From assembly GCF_907165205.1 (NCBI RefSeq), contig NC_058192.1:8246001-8310000 (forward strand): 64,000 bases of DNA, in the 5' to 3' direction. The DNA comes from Coccinella septempunctata. Lineage: Eukaryota; Arthropoda; Insecta; Coleoptera; Coccinellidae. Position numbers and translations under genes: made by a program. The notes beneath the pieces are model-generated. The model was not told the DNA's origin. It searched no databases and saw nothing but the letters and a program-made list of their open reading frames with translations. Shown here in pieces: positions 13,093-26,500 of this stretch (position 1 is its first letter; each line of letters begins with the position of its first letter).

Positions 13093-13992
13093 TATAAATT
13101 TTACTGTTATGATGTGTCCATCAATCCATCTAGGAAACAATATGTACTACAATTTGCTGACGACACAACACTGATAGTACATGAAAAATCATTGCAAAGT
13201 TGCATACAAAGCCTGCAAGAACAAGTAAATACCGTCACACTATGGTTCCACAAATGGAGGTTGAAACCAAATCCAACTAAGTCCCAGTTTATCATCTTTG
13301 ATCACATAATCAACCCAAATTCACCAACTATTAATATCAATGGAGTTAACATAAGACCTTCGCCGACTATAAAATATTTGGGTGTTCAAATAGACAATAG
13401 ATACAATTTTAATGCCCACACAAAGATGATAAAGAAAAAGACTATCTCCAGAGCCACATATTTTGCTAAAATGACATATAAGAAGCAAGGAATCAACATC
13501 TACAATGCAGCAAAAAGACCATTTGTAGGCCATTGATTGAATATGCTCACCCAATATACGCAAACTGCAAATCCAGAGCAATAAAAAATCTGCAAGTTGC
13601 AGAGACAACAGCCCTAAGAAAGATAACACGAATGCGACACCCAAACAATGTTCTCCATAATCCACCGAATCAACTCTTATACGAAAAGACAGGAATTGAA
13701 CCAATAAATGAAAGAATCAAGAGACTCAATATGAAGTTTCATTCTAAACTGATAGAACAGCATGATATAATTATACAATACCACGATGATGGAACGAATA
13801 GGACTAAACGAAAACATCCCACACAGACTCTTCTGAAAATGTTGAATACCAACTAAATAATTATTGTATTGTATTTTATATAAAAAAAAAATGATAAATA
13901 AAACTGTAAATTTAAAAGGCTGAAGGACCCTAGGTCGATGGCCATTTGTTTAAAGACAATAAAGAACTGTTATATTATATATATATATATAT
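13093..13992 (+). mobile_element. 5'-truncated non-LTR retrotransposon (Jockey-like)
   Basis: The frame at 13,114-13,536 encodes the end of a reverse transcriptase palm: the catalytic FADDT motif, a KPNPTKSQ segment, then IKYLGVQID. After a frameshift near 13,533 the frame continues to 13,856 with the usual C-terminal tail (EYAHPIYANCKS, KKITRMRHP-like). A 3' UTR and a TA-rich tail follow. Endonuclease and most of the RT are absent, as expected after 5' truncation during insertion. It is nonfunctional. Placement in the Jockey group is from motif style and is moderate only. Confidence 0.85.
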
Positions 13993-13993
13993 C
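13972..13993. repeat. (TA)n microsatellite at LINE 3' end
   Basis: About ten TA units follow the LINE 3' UTR and probably derive from its terminal short tandem tail. Confidence 0.8.
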
Positions 13994-14814
13994 AGAAACA
14001 GAACTGAAACGTGGAAGTATTCGTGAAAAATCATTTGGATAGTCAGGAGCTTTAATGAACACATTTATCAAAGAAATAGAAACAAATGAAAAACATCGAA
14101 AAACAATTTTTGCTCGTGGCATTTTCGAATTGCTCTCACAAAATATTTCCATTTTTGGAAAAAGGTACCTACATTTTATCTTCATTCTTCTCCAGAAGAC
14201 GCAGATGCCACCATCCACTCTTTATGTATTCATTATGTCCGTCTTATCTCAATTCTATCACCAAGAGCCTACCTTTTTTTGTGTATTCTCGCTCTCAGGC
14301 CGCATCATAAATATAAACTAATATCGGCCATTAACAGTATCCAATTATGAAATTCCACGATAAAATGGAGCTCGTTAAATCATTCAAATTCCCATAACAA
14401 AGAGCCCAGTCCGATCTGGTATCCTTTATCGGAAATTTTTCAACCTAGGCCAACGATACCTTGAGATTTGTTTGGGAAAGTGTATAGATGAGATTCGATA
14501 GGATCTCACCCGATAAAAATAAATCAAGGATTCGGCACTCGTGAAACGGTAAGCGTAGGACGTTGATCGAATTATAAATAATTCTTGATTAGTTCGATTG
14601 GAATCGATACCAGTAGATAGTGTGAGTTACCGAAGAACATTACAAATTTGGAAGAAACACTCTTCTTCATAGTGGGCATCGCCAAGAAGTGATTTCAGTA
14701 TTTCATGACAAGACAAGAAAATTTATGTGAATACCAAGATTTTTGGTCGAGAAAACAAAAAATCTCGAAATATCTTGTCTAACCATGAATGAGCTGAAAT
14801 GTGTGAACAAAATA
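13994..14814. other. No gene seen
   Basis: AT-rich sequence with overlapping ORFs of 60-90 codons on both strands over 13,970-14,320. None has a recognisable motif, and they look like chance. Confidence 0.4.
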
Positions 14815-15350
14815 ACATATTTTAACATGAGAAACCTACTTATTTCTATTTATTGCACACATTTTTTGCTAGATAAATATAAATTGAAAAGAATTAATGA
14901 TAATCTTGTTGAAACTCTAATTGTAATCTAGTTTTACAATTTTTACTTTCAGGCATACGTTTTTTATGAAAACATGGTGAGATTTTGGCTTACCTTTTTA
15001 TTATTTTCGCTGTTGTTACTTGTGTCCACCTCAGAATTTCGAAAGAACAACAGAATTTCTTTCTGTTAGTATTGCCCCTAGTAGCTCTACCACTATCTTG
15101 CATTGGCGAATGCTGCTGCTTTGTCCTTTTAAGGAAAAACTTTCGCAGCTATGGTTTCAGATTCAGATTTCTCATTTTCAGTTTTCACTCGAATTAGTTG
15201 ATTTAGCTTAAGTTTCACTGATCCTTTTATATTTTTACTTAAACTTACGTTTCTCTCTATTCCTTGTTAGTGAAGATTCTTAATCAAAATCGGATACAAA
15301 TGGCTCAGCAGACGTTCTGTTTACTGAAGAGTCAATGTCACTTATGGTAA
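14815..15350 (+). repeat. Diverged direct repeat G, copy 1
   Basis: Aligns in order with 17,147-17,558. Shared words include TTGCACACA, AATCTTGTTGAAACT, ACTTTCAGGCATA, a stretch with GAAAACATGGT, and TTCTGTTTACTGAAGAGTCA near the end. The two copies differ by many substitutions and indels, so the duplication or insertion is old. No terminal inverted repeats or coding domain were recognised. Confidence 0.7.
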
Positions 15351-15995
15351 CATTGACTGTTCACCAATTTGTCATAATCAAGAGTAAGTATAGAAAGAAG
15401 TTGCAATTCAGTCGATTCAAAAGGTGATGACGTAGAAGGTGGCAAACTAAAGTACAATCGACAGAACTAGGTCTGTGACGATAGATAATAGTAATAAAAC
15501 AAGTTTAAAAGTGTGTTATGCATGAAAAGCAATGAAAAATTCGCCGGGGAATCACCATTTACTGTGTCACTGGTTAATCAAGAAATTTCAACATCTTGAA
15601 GACAAGACAAGATTCAGAACGTCAAAAAGATGTCAAGATAAGATTTTTGTTTATTTCTTGACCTTTTCTCAAGACAAGATAAGAAGTCAATCATCAAGAC
15701 AAGAATTCTTGTTATAATTTGTTTGAAGCGTTGTTTGATGGATATAATTTACAGTGGGAGCAGTTGATCAAAGACAGTTTTGTTGTTGTGAATATATGCC
15801 TTATTCACCCTGTAGGTGGATATCATGCTGACATTAGAGGTGAACACCACCAAAATTTTTCCAATGGACCTTTCGCTCTCATAGAATGTTTGCTAAATTT
15901 CATTTCTGTCACAATTGCGGTTTCTCAGAAAAAAATCAAAATTTCTTCAGAGGTGGCGTCTTCAGTAAAGAGGGGCTGATCAAAAAAAATCCTTT
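15351..15995. other. No gene seen
   Basis: Purine-rich sequence with repeated AAGACAAGA words around 15,600-15,700. ORFs of 61 and 86 codons have no recognisable product. Confidence 0.4.
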
Positions 15996-16042
15996 TATAT
16001 GAAAGACCCACACTATTTTTTAACAAGGAATCACCATTCAAA
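15996..16042. mobile_element. Solo mariner terminal repeat fragment
   Basis: The string TATGAAAGACCCACACTATT with AACAAGGAATCACC matches the terminal repeat of mariner copy 1 (2,850-2,890). A similar end lies at 47,043-47,085 in the opposite orientation. No transposase adjoins it. Confidence 0.6.
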
Positions 16043-17146
16043 TTAGTTTGAGAAGCTCGTCGTTATACAGGGTGCGCGATAGATAATAGGCCCCATCCTA
16101 TCTCTCGCATTCACTCCGTCATGCATACCTACCTATAGGGGTGCACGGGATCAAAAGAAGTACTTCGTGACCATCAATTTACATTTCAGTGTTACATACC
16201 ATATTCGGTCTCGCTCGGCCAGTCTCCATTGTTGCAGGGATGTGTTACATTTATATTTACACCTCTACATTGCTTTGTTATAAGCAATTTATTACATTAT
16301 TGTAATATAATGCAGTGAGCTCCGGTTTACCGTAGAATTATCACCCAGAGTGCAGTAATTTTTACGCCCATTATATTCTAATAAAATCGAGGAATGGGGT
16401 TTGAGTGCTCGAAAGTTTTTTAGCTTCGAGCTTTGTATGCGAACTCGATTTATTCGAGATAAGCGAAGAAATTGTATTATGAGCTGGATGTCACCTTTCA
16501 ACAATTGATTTCGATGAAGCTGACCTTCTCTGTCGGTAATATATTATTACCTCTTTCTAATGTAAGATCATAGTGGCCTGGCTGCCATCAAACGCATCCA
16601 CCCCGTAACTCACAACCCGCCAATATCCCACCACCATAAGTCCATTTAATTAAGCAGAAATTAGCCCATATATCATGGCATACCTGGACCCAGCCTGCCC
16701 ATAAATACGTCCCGTTGAAATTTGCTGAATCCCAACCTGTTAACTCAACCTGTCGCATCCGTCTAAGTTATACAGCAACTGCACTGGCTGCAACAAGCCA
16801 GCGATTTAATATGCAAGAAAAATAAATCTCCAATGCACTGCCTTCCCGAGGCCTTATAATTAGTGGTTTTTAAACAATGCCCCGGGTTTTATTCTCTCTG
16901 TCTTTCACTCTCCCATATTTATTTCCTTCATCCGCCATATTGTTGTGGACTTATTCTTTTGTTGGCGAGTACTGTCGTTCCTCTCGATCGGATTTTGTTC
17001 TGTCGGACCACGTCAATTTATTGCGCATCTTTGGGCGATGTCAGGTTCGTGTTTTTTTAAAGATCGCTGACGTTTTGTGGGAGTTATCCTTGGGGTCTTT
17101 CGAGTGGTTGAAATATTGAAGGTTCTCCTTATTCTAATAACTCTTG
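16043..17146. other. No gene seen; GC-richer part 16,560-17,110
   Basis: A lone TACAGGGTGCGCGATAG end sits near 16,076 without a partner. Bases 16,560-17,110 are GC-richer with CCACCCCG and CCCGGG words, and the ORFs there overlap one another. Regulatory DNA is possible but unproven. Confidence 0.25.
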
Positions 17147-17558
17147 TCTATTTCAACATGAAATACCTATTTCTAACTATTGCACACAGTTTTTGTTAGA
17201 AAAATTCAAATAGAAAATAATTAATGATACCTAATCTTGTTGAAACTTTAATTGGAATCTACATTTGCGAACTTTACTTTCAGGCATATACCTTTTCATA
17301 TTTATGAAAACATGGTATAATTTTGGCTCTTTTATTACTTTTGCCGTTGGTACTTATGTCCACCTAATTTTCGAAAGAATAACAGAATATATTTCTGTAA
17401 GTGTTGCCACCAGTATTAGTCGAAGTCGCTTTAGTTTTACTGATCATTTTATATTTTCATTAAATTGCTTGTTAGTGAATATTCTGAGTCTGAATCAGAG
17501 ACAAATACCTCAGCGGACGTTCTGTTTACTGAAGAGTCATTGTCACTAATGGTGAAAT
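17147..17558 (+). repeat. Diverged direct repeat G, copy 2
   Basis: Second copy of the repeat at 14,815-15,350, same orientation, about 2.3 kb apart and shorter through deletions. It ends in TTCTGTTTACTGAAGAGTCA as copy 1 does. Confidence 0.7.
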
Positions 17559-20551
17559 AAGACTATACCATTAACCGTATAAATAAAGATTTCAAATAAC
17601 TACAACTTTTGTGCCAAAACGCAGTTATTATTTAAATTGCACAAAGCATTTCTCCTAGCAGTTTTTTCACATGATTTTCCACTATGGTTCTGAGACGAAG
17701 TTACCGCAAGGAAAACGACCAATAGAGGAAAGACGACAAGCATATCTAATCGATTCCCAGACTGTGCATTGACCGCTTTTCGCTAGCTTGTTTGAGCAGG
17801 CAAACAAGCAACCACGAAATCGGTTCTCCAAACATTATAATAAATGTGGAGCATCCCATAAAGGGGAAAACCGTGTAGGTACTTTATAGTTTAATGCAGG
17901 ATTGCGGAATATATCTTGGTAACTTTTGCTCACCATTCCTAAGGACACAATATCTAATATAAGGTATAATAAGGTCCCCATGCAGCCGAATGGCTCTATA
18001 ATTCGGGATTAAACTCACAAAATATTAAACGGATTTTTATGCGGTTTTCTCCAAATGATAGAATGATTCATGAGGAAGGTTTAGGTGTATAATTTGTTGA
18101 GGTTTTTTCCCGGGTTTTGTATGAATCGATTGAGATATGACCCTTAGATTTTTTAAAATGTCGTTATCCAACCGTTCCTTTTTGACTTTGATGGTCCGCC
18201 ACGAGTAAACTATAAGAGATAGAGAAAAATGGTCAACTACAACTTTGTAGCGCACGAAAAGTTCTACAAAAAAGTCCGCGATGTCTCATATCTAACTTTC
18301 AAGGATAACCCATAATAATCAGTTTAACATTGTGAATTCATTTCAAAATATTGTTCCATTTGGAGAGATCTTTTGACTATCATCGAATCAATTCATATAG
18401 GAATGAGTATGACCATCATTTTCGGCATTTATTCCTGATGGAAAATGCCCTTTACAGCATATTCTTTCAACGAACATTTCGCGAGATATGGCAGGTTGAA
18501 GAATGGCAATTTTAGGCGAGAAATGATATTCATCGCTTTGCACCTTAATGTAAGGGGTGAGGTATTATGGTGCATCATAGAATCTGCGTCTGCGTGAATC
18601 GGCATCGAATCGAAAAGTTAAGCTAGTATTTTCACGGTAGATCAAATTGTGTCATAAGATTGGAAACAATTTATCGAATACCTACTGTTTATTTTTTATT
18701 TTGAGGTTTGTGGTTGTCGTGGACATTGGTCCTGATTCTTAGACCCTCAACACTAAATAGTGAGTCTCGAACAACCAGCCAGATCGAAACTGTTGTGAAT
18801 CATTCATCGTCCAATAAAAAGCGTCGACGGTGAGACGAAGACACTATGAACAACCGTATTAAATTCCTCCGTACGAGAAGCAACGACTTCCAATAAGTAA
18901 CAACTAAGAGTCTCGCAAATCGATACTGTCGTTTCTCGTTTCGCTCTCGAAGAGTCCGTCTCTGTTACTTTTTAGGTTATGTGTGCACAAAGGGACGTGA
19001 ACATTTATCGATATGGAAAGGGGCGGAGTCATAACCTATATCAAGGCGGAGATTATAAGCGTACAACAAGTCACTTTTATTTATGAAGATATTGCTCCTC
19101 CTACCTGTCATAATCGGTATAGCGTTTGGTCCTTCGACTCTTCATCATCTTTGCGCCTGCTCTGTTCCACTTCTTTCCCCTTAATATCGTCATCCCCACC
19201 AGGTTTTCATAACTCACTAATAAAGGAACCTATAACCGGGTATTCATATTTCGACCATTCGTGGAGCAGGTTCTTCGGCGCATAACTTGGCGACGAAGAG
19301 GGGCACCTCTCCCTTCTAATTCGAGTGAGAGAGTCATGCGTTATGATGTATATTCATATTCAGTTTGTGTTGGGTTTCCGGCGTGAGTGGAACGTTTAGG
19401 TTAGGAATATGTGTTGTGACCTTGCCGATATGGGAATACGTTGCTAGTGGTTACAGTGACGGTGTGCATCATGTGGCTCAATTTGTTGTGGTTGCTTAGA
19501 GGTTAGAGTCGATTGATTTTTGTTTGAAGACTAAGAAAAATTTTGAAATCGTCTTTATCTCTTTGGTTTGTTTTTCCCACGTTTCGGACGTACACTTGCC
19601 GTCTTCAGGGTGGGCTTCCATTTTTTAATTTTCTAATGAGCTGGTAATGAATCTATTGGACAATGGCTTATATGGCTGAAATTTTCAGGGTAGGGTGGGG
19701 GACGAAACGCTTTCCCTACTGAAAACTGATAGATAAGTTTAGATGATTTGGTTGATGATGGTTGATGGTATTCCTAATTTATTGTCTGAATTTTATTTAT
19801 TTCCCCCTACCCTTACGCGTACCTGCCATTGCTGATATCTACTTGAGACCTTCGCAGGTTTACCTACAGAAATTTCAAAAAAACTGATTTTTGACTAGTG
19901 TAGAAAACAATAGATGAAATAATCCATAATTGATTCACTCTTGACTTTGCTAACCATCGTGTTAGTAGTACATAGCTAGGGAAGATGAATTGTGTGTCCT
20001 ATTCTGCTTGGCAAGATGTTTCATCCTCTTCAAAGGCAGCAAGGCTCATCGTTGTAGGCAAGAAAGCACGAATATTAATTATGTACATTTCTAGCCTATC
20101 ATAATTTCCATAAATATGTAAATTAATGAAGACAGGGAAGCGTTTATTACAATTCGTATTTGACGGATTCGTTACTATAAACTTTGAGAGTTTGTTTTCA
20201 AGGGTTAATACTGTATCCAAAATATAATGGATAAAAAAGAAGATATTGAACATGGCACCTCAAAATTTCAGCCTTCTCTGGTCAAAAGACTACGAGCGGC
20301 CACTGATCAGAGGCCAGCTTGCCTCAGAAGTCTAGGAAGATTCTTCCATAGTGAATCTGAACCTTTATAGGTATATGATACCATCTGGGGTCATATTTGT
20401 GAATAACCTTAGGCAATCGAAAAGTTGGTGAACATACTCTACTCAATAAATACGAAAAACGAAACGAAAAACAACACAAAATCAAATGATATACATATAA
20501 TCAAGAATCGACGCAAAGAACGATAATAATATCTGTCTATTTTTTTTGCAG
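17559..20551. other. Immediate 5' side of spalt; probable intron or upstream DNA
   Basis: The first visible spalt exon starts with an acceptor at 20,550-20,551, so this sequence is either intron 1 or upstream DNA. I looked for a short exon encoding the usual SALL start (MSRRKQ) and did not find one. Around 18,130-18,300 there is weak similarity to the interior of element F (AAGAGATAG, AAAAATGG words). 18,780-19,330 is GC-richer and includes GGGGCGGAG; it may be regulatory. Confidence 0.35.
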
Positions 20552-23500
20552 ACGGACCCAAACTCCTACCAGGCTTACCGAAAGTCCTCATGTGTCAACG
20601 ATGTCAGGAGCAATTCACAGAAATCCAGGAATACCTAACGCACAAGGAAGAATGCGACAGAAAAGCGGTGAAACACGATGATCCCGCCCATTCGGACCCT
20701 GAAGACATGGTGGTGTCCGAAGATGACGAGGAGGAAGAGGAAAACGGCGGTAAGAAGTTGGAGAGGATGAGGAGGCACAGACAGGACGCAGCCAACAACA
20801 ACAGCGTGGAGGAAAACTCCCCGTCTCCCCCAGAAGAAAATACACCTCCCATCGCCTTCCCCTTCGCTCCTGCAGTAGCCGGGCATGTTACTCTGGAAGC
20901 CCTACAGAACACCAAAGTGGCTGTGGCGCAGTTTGCCGCCACCGCTATGGCCAACAATCCGGATAACGAGGCGGCCATGCAAGAATTGGCCGTCTTACAA
21001 TCCACCCTGTTCACTTTGCAACACCAGCAGGTTCTCCAGTTGCAACTGATCAACCAGTTACAGAGCCAACTGCAGATCGATAGACCGAAAACTGTTGACA
21101 GTCCGGTGTCGTCGCCGCCTAGTGAACACGAACGCGTGAAGAGCGAACCTCCGCCGTCTCCCCCAGAACCGGAGAAATCCAGGGAACCGTCTCCGATGCC
21201 GGTGGAACAGCCACCAGTTTCCCAGCCGCTCCAAGCCTCCAGTATGATGACGGAGAAGATGACTGAGGCGATCGCCAACCAGCCGCTGCCGCCACAGATA
21301 CAGCCTCCGATGTGTTCCATATCCTCATCGCTCGCGTCTTCGATCATCACCCATAATAACGAACCCCCACCGTCGCTTGACGAGCCTAACACCCTGGAGA
21401 TGTTACAGAAGAGAGCACAAGAAGTATTGGACAACGCGAGCCAAGGGCTTTTGGCCACGAACCTGGCCGACGAACTCGCGTTCAGGAAGAGCAAAGGGTC
21501 TTTATCGCCTTACGATTCAAAGGGAAGAAACGAGCCGTTCTTCAAGCATCGGTGTAGATATTGTGGTAAAGTTTTCGGTTCAGATTCAGCGCTACAAATA
21601 CATATCCGATCCCATACGGGAGAAAGACCCTACAAGTGCAACGTTTGCGGTAGTCGGTTCACCACCAAAGGTAACCTTAAAGTTCATTTCCAAAGACACA
21701 GTGCCAAGTTTCCTCATATCAAGATGAATCCGAATCCTGTACCGGAGCATCTAGACAAATATCATCCTCCCCTCTTAGCGCAGCTTGGTCAACAACCAGC
21801 TTTATCCCCGGGAGGACCAAATCATCCACCACATTTGGGTTTTCCTCCCGCACATCCGTTTCCCCCTAGTACTCTGCCTTTATACAGACCTCCAATCCCT
21901 CCGCCCGAGATGATAAGCGCCAGTAGACTGTTACCGTCACCTCAAAGACCTCAGGATCCGCACAGACTCTTCCCGCCTCATCCGTTATTCCTGAAGAGGG
22001 AAGAGCAAGAAGCCCCGGAAAATCTATCCAAACCCCCAAGATCTCCATCACCTCCGAGAAACTCATCAAACACGGAGCCTCGAAATCCCGAAAAAGAGGA
22101 CGCTGATCATCAAAATGATAACGAGAACGACGATTTTGCGTCGAAAAAAGAAACGAACGAAGCCGAAAACGAAACTGAGCACCAAGATATGAGGTTTCCC
22201 TCGCCAGGGGCTTACGATGACTGTAGTTCAGATAGCGACAACGAGGAAATGAGAGAGAGGAGAAGTCCATCAGCTGATGAAAACAACGTCAATATGCAGG
22301 ATGAACCAGAGAACCTTTCCCATAGAGCGAGCAACAGCATGTCCGTTCCTCTGAGCATAAGCACAGGTCAAAGGTTACCAGGCAACTTTTCGTTTGGGCA
22401 GGGAAATTCACCACCGAGCAGTGCGTCATCCGGGAGCTTAGGGCATTTTCCAACAACTCCCTTAGCGGATATCACCAAGGATCCAGCTATATACACTAAC
22501 TTATTACCCAGACCAGGTAGTAACGATAACTCTTGGGAAAGTTTGATAGAGGTTACGAAAACTTCCGAAACCAGCAAATTACAACAGTTGGTGGATAACA
22601 TAGAGCATAAACTGTCGGATCCAAACCAATGCGTGATTTGCCATAGGGTGTTGTCTTGTAAGAGCGCGCTGCAGATGCATTATAGAACGCATACGGGCGA
22701 ACGACCTTTCAGATGTAAAATCTGCGGTAGAGCCTTCACCACCAAGGGCAACCTCAAAACGCACATGGGGGTACACAGGGCCAAACCGCCGATGAGAGTG
22801 CTCCACCAATGTCCAGTATGTCACAAAAAGTACACGAACGCTTTAGTCTTACAACAACATATCCGTTTACACACCGGCGAACCCACTGATCTCACCCCAG
22901 AGCAGATTCAAGCTGCTGAAGTTAAGGATTTCCCATCGCCGGGTGCTTTCCCCAACCTGCCCAACCCTATGAACCCCTTTATGAGTCAAGGTTTCAACGT
23001 TCCTGGCTTGTCGCCACTTGGTCACATGCCGCTCAACATGAAATACGAGGTTAAACACGAGAAAGAAGGAAGATCTGAGCATGAGAGCATGGATGATGAT
23101 GATTACGACGATGATGACATGAGCAACTTCGATCAGAATATGAGCCAGTTCAGTTCACCTCCACCGGGTGATGTCCAGCAGAACCAAAACGTACCTACAA
23201 GCATCGCCATGGCTTCCAACCTTTCCACGAGCGGTCTGAGCATGTCTGCCGAGGATTTGTGTTCCAACAGGACCACAAATTCCACCCCCATGCAGAACGG
23301 GGAGAAGTCTCCGATGCAGTCTGGAGTTCAGAGTCCGGGAAGTGCGTCGCCCAACCAACAAGCTCCAAACACACCCGTCCACCAGGTAAGATCGCATCTT
23401 CGAGGTGTCTCCGACGTTTCTAACTGTCTTTGTTTCAGATTCCAAGACCTCCATCGTCTCAGCAAGCGCCCAGTCCGGCGCCCTCTGATTGCAACTCTTT

Positions 23501-26500
23501 GGGTGCTCTAGATCTCACACCACGTACAAACCAACCACTCATCACAAGTCCTGGACCGAGTCCTGGTCCAGCGCCGTCGATATTTTCCGCATTTGGACTT
23601 CTCCCTCCGGGCCAGAACAGCAGTCCGCTGATGTCATCGGCTTTATCCTCTCTAACATCTTCAGTTCTCACGTCTACAGCGTTCAGCCCTCTGAGACTCG
23701 CGGTAGGACCACCAGGTAAATTTGCAATTCACGCTCTTTATGGTATCTTGTATTCCATGCTGAAGGTCTTGATTTCAAATCTGAAGGGTACAACCCAAAT
23801 TTGCAGAACTCTTGTTCAACTAAGATATAAAAAGTTTCTAAATTGCTGGGAAGTCGAAGCATTGCTGGAATGTTGTATAAGAAATAGAGCGTTGAAAAAA
23901 CCATTTTTACACATGTGTTCTACCTTCTAGGCCGTGGGAATACAACCTGCAACTTGTGCTTCAAGACCTTCGCTTGCAATTCAGCGTTGGAGATCCACTT
24001 CAGGAGTCACACGAAAGAGCGTCCGTTCAAGTGTTCCGTCTGTGATAGAGGGTTCTCAACAAAGGTGAGTTTGCTTCTTGGCTTCAATTTCCATTAAGTA
24101 CCTTCATTCGATCACCGAGAAAGCTCTACAGTCGTTCGTGGTATTCGAATTTATCGAACCAAGCTCCCAAATAATGGACCACTATCGAGATAAGACAGTC
24201 TATATGCTTGACCACCGTAACCTATACGCGATTAAACAACTATTTCGATCAATAAATTTTTTTGACGATTTATCTGGGTTCACAGACAAAATGTGGGACG
24301 TCTGAGGACCAATTAGTCGACTCTGTCGAACTTGGAAATATTCGAATATTGTTCCGGTGAATTTATGGACTGATGCATCAACAGGATACTTTGTTTATCG
24401 TTTCGGAAAGGGAAAGAATAGATAAAAGCGGTATTCTCAATCAAAAATAGACCACTTAGACATCGACATAAGTTATTGCTGGCCAGGTGCCAACGTGTTT
24501 AATCTGCTATACGGCGACAAGTCTATTGTGTCTGAAAATAGCTGGCTCATTTCTGAATTCAATCATCTCAGTTCTGTTGTCTCGTGAATGCTTAATGACA
24601 TAGAGCTTAGGCATCTGAACTTTTCTTTCGACGCCGGGTTCGAGCGATGCCAATGTGTACAATCGAACTAACCAAATACATTTGGAGCTGGTGCGGCTAA
24701 AAATACGGGATTGTCGTCTCAGAATGTTCAACTTTGCCTCTGTCCTGAGAAGCGGCAGTCGGCAGTTCGGAAAACAATTTTTTTGGTCATTATTCCTAAT
24801 TATAAAGCCGAGACGTGTGGTTCACAGAACCAACAGAAGATCCCCTTTTCTGGATAACTATTCGAGTACCTTATGCATAATATTGCACTTTTTCCTGAAT
24901 CAAATAGTTATTTTTGCGGTTTAAATACAAATTTTATGTTATACTACACTTTATTCTTAAATTGACTAGGAGCTTCTCTTGTATCATCTCAATTTCGAAT
25001 TCAGACCCACATAGTAAACTTCATACAAAATTTCCTACATGAAAATTGTATTGGGAATAGTTAAACTCTTGTGGAGCCACCATAGGCGTCGATAACTTAA
25101 CCTCAATTACCATCCCCGTTATCGACACCTTTGGGGACCTATGACTTCCAGTCGAAGAACCTTTGAAAGGCTGTTTAACGATTATGAAGCTGAATCTACC
25201 TGGAAGTTAGATCAACTAGCTGAAATCTGTCGTTTAGTCGTGTGCATCTGTTTAGATGCACTCACAGAATAAATAACACTAGTTTTCAAAAATTCGCATT
25301 CGAATATGGCATCATGACCTGAATTCCAAAATGAGAAAAAATCATTGTTCACCGAGTCTCCAACCTCTATGATGTTGTGATACTAAACGTGTATATTTCA
25401 GGAACCCTGCATGTGCAGGCAGGGGCGTATCCAGGATGAAGCAGAAGGGGCAGAAAGTAAACGAAAATCTGCCCATCACAAGTCCATACATCCTTCAGTT
25501 TTTCCGCTACCCATGACACCTGGATACGCCTCAAATTGGATGCATATGGCGGTAAGCCCGCCAAATATCAATTCCAACATCAAGGATAATTTCTCTATTT
25601 TCACAGGGAAACATGAAACAGCACATGCTCACCCACAAGATCAGGGACATGCCCCAGCACATGTTCGAGAACAAGCCGCAGACGATGAAGGAGGACTCCA
25701 TGCCCTCTTCTCCTCAAGTACTGTCTTCGCGGGAGGTTCCACCTCCTCCACCTCCACCGGTGAAGCAGGAGCAGCACGTCAATCCTCCTGAACATATCGA
25801 GCAACCCCCACAGCAGCAGCCAGTCAAGAGGGAGCCTTCTGAAGCTGAGCTACCCCTGCCGAAGAGGCCACCAAGTGAGTTTGAATGAATTTTAGGGTCT
25901 ACGCCCTGGTTCAACATCTGAAGAAATGGAACCGTTTTGGTTGAGAATTATTCCAAATTTAACTTTTGAGTTTCAAAAAATTGAGATATTGAAAGTGCCT
26001 TCAAGAAGCATTTACCTACAATCAGCATCATTAAACGATTCATTCAAGTGTAAAGGACTTGTTTCTCTGCTATCTTTTGATTGATATCTAGAGAAACTGT
26101 ATTTATTGGTCCATTTTTGTTGTTTGAAGAAAACTCTGTTGATAGAAAGTGTGCATCCACAAAATATAAACATAAATCTCCAGTCGAAAAATAATGAATA
26201 CAGTTCAAGGTAGGGCCAAAATAAAATGTATTGGAAGAAACGGAAGTCAAGAAGTCCAAGAAGAAGTAGAATTGTCCACTGTATCAAATGAAGTTCGAAA
26301 TGATTTGAGACATGATAATAGAATTGCAAGAATAAGAGGCACTCTTTGAAGGTGCCTCTTCGATAAGTATAGGATGATCTTAGATTAGGTTTGATCCCAA
26401 TCTCTGGTAAACTTCAATGTCGTTTGATTTTGATCAATTCAGGGTATGCAGAGTATAAACAGTCTAGTTGAAAAACTGTTGAACCAAATGGGGCGAACAT

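Noticed and set aside
20604..21494. 296-codon minus-strand ORF opposite spalt
   Set aside because: Shadow of the spalt coding exon; Ser/Cys-rich antisense of Q- and P-rich coding.
23430..23930. Extended reading of the second spalt exon to 23,930
   Set aside because: The donor at 23,716 joins in frame to the zinc-finger exon at 23,931; sequence after the donor is intronic.
25411..25791. 126-codon ORF in the spalt intron
   Set aside because: It crosses a small inverted-repeat insertion and then a real exon in the wrong frame.
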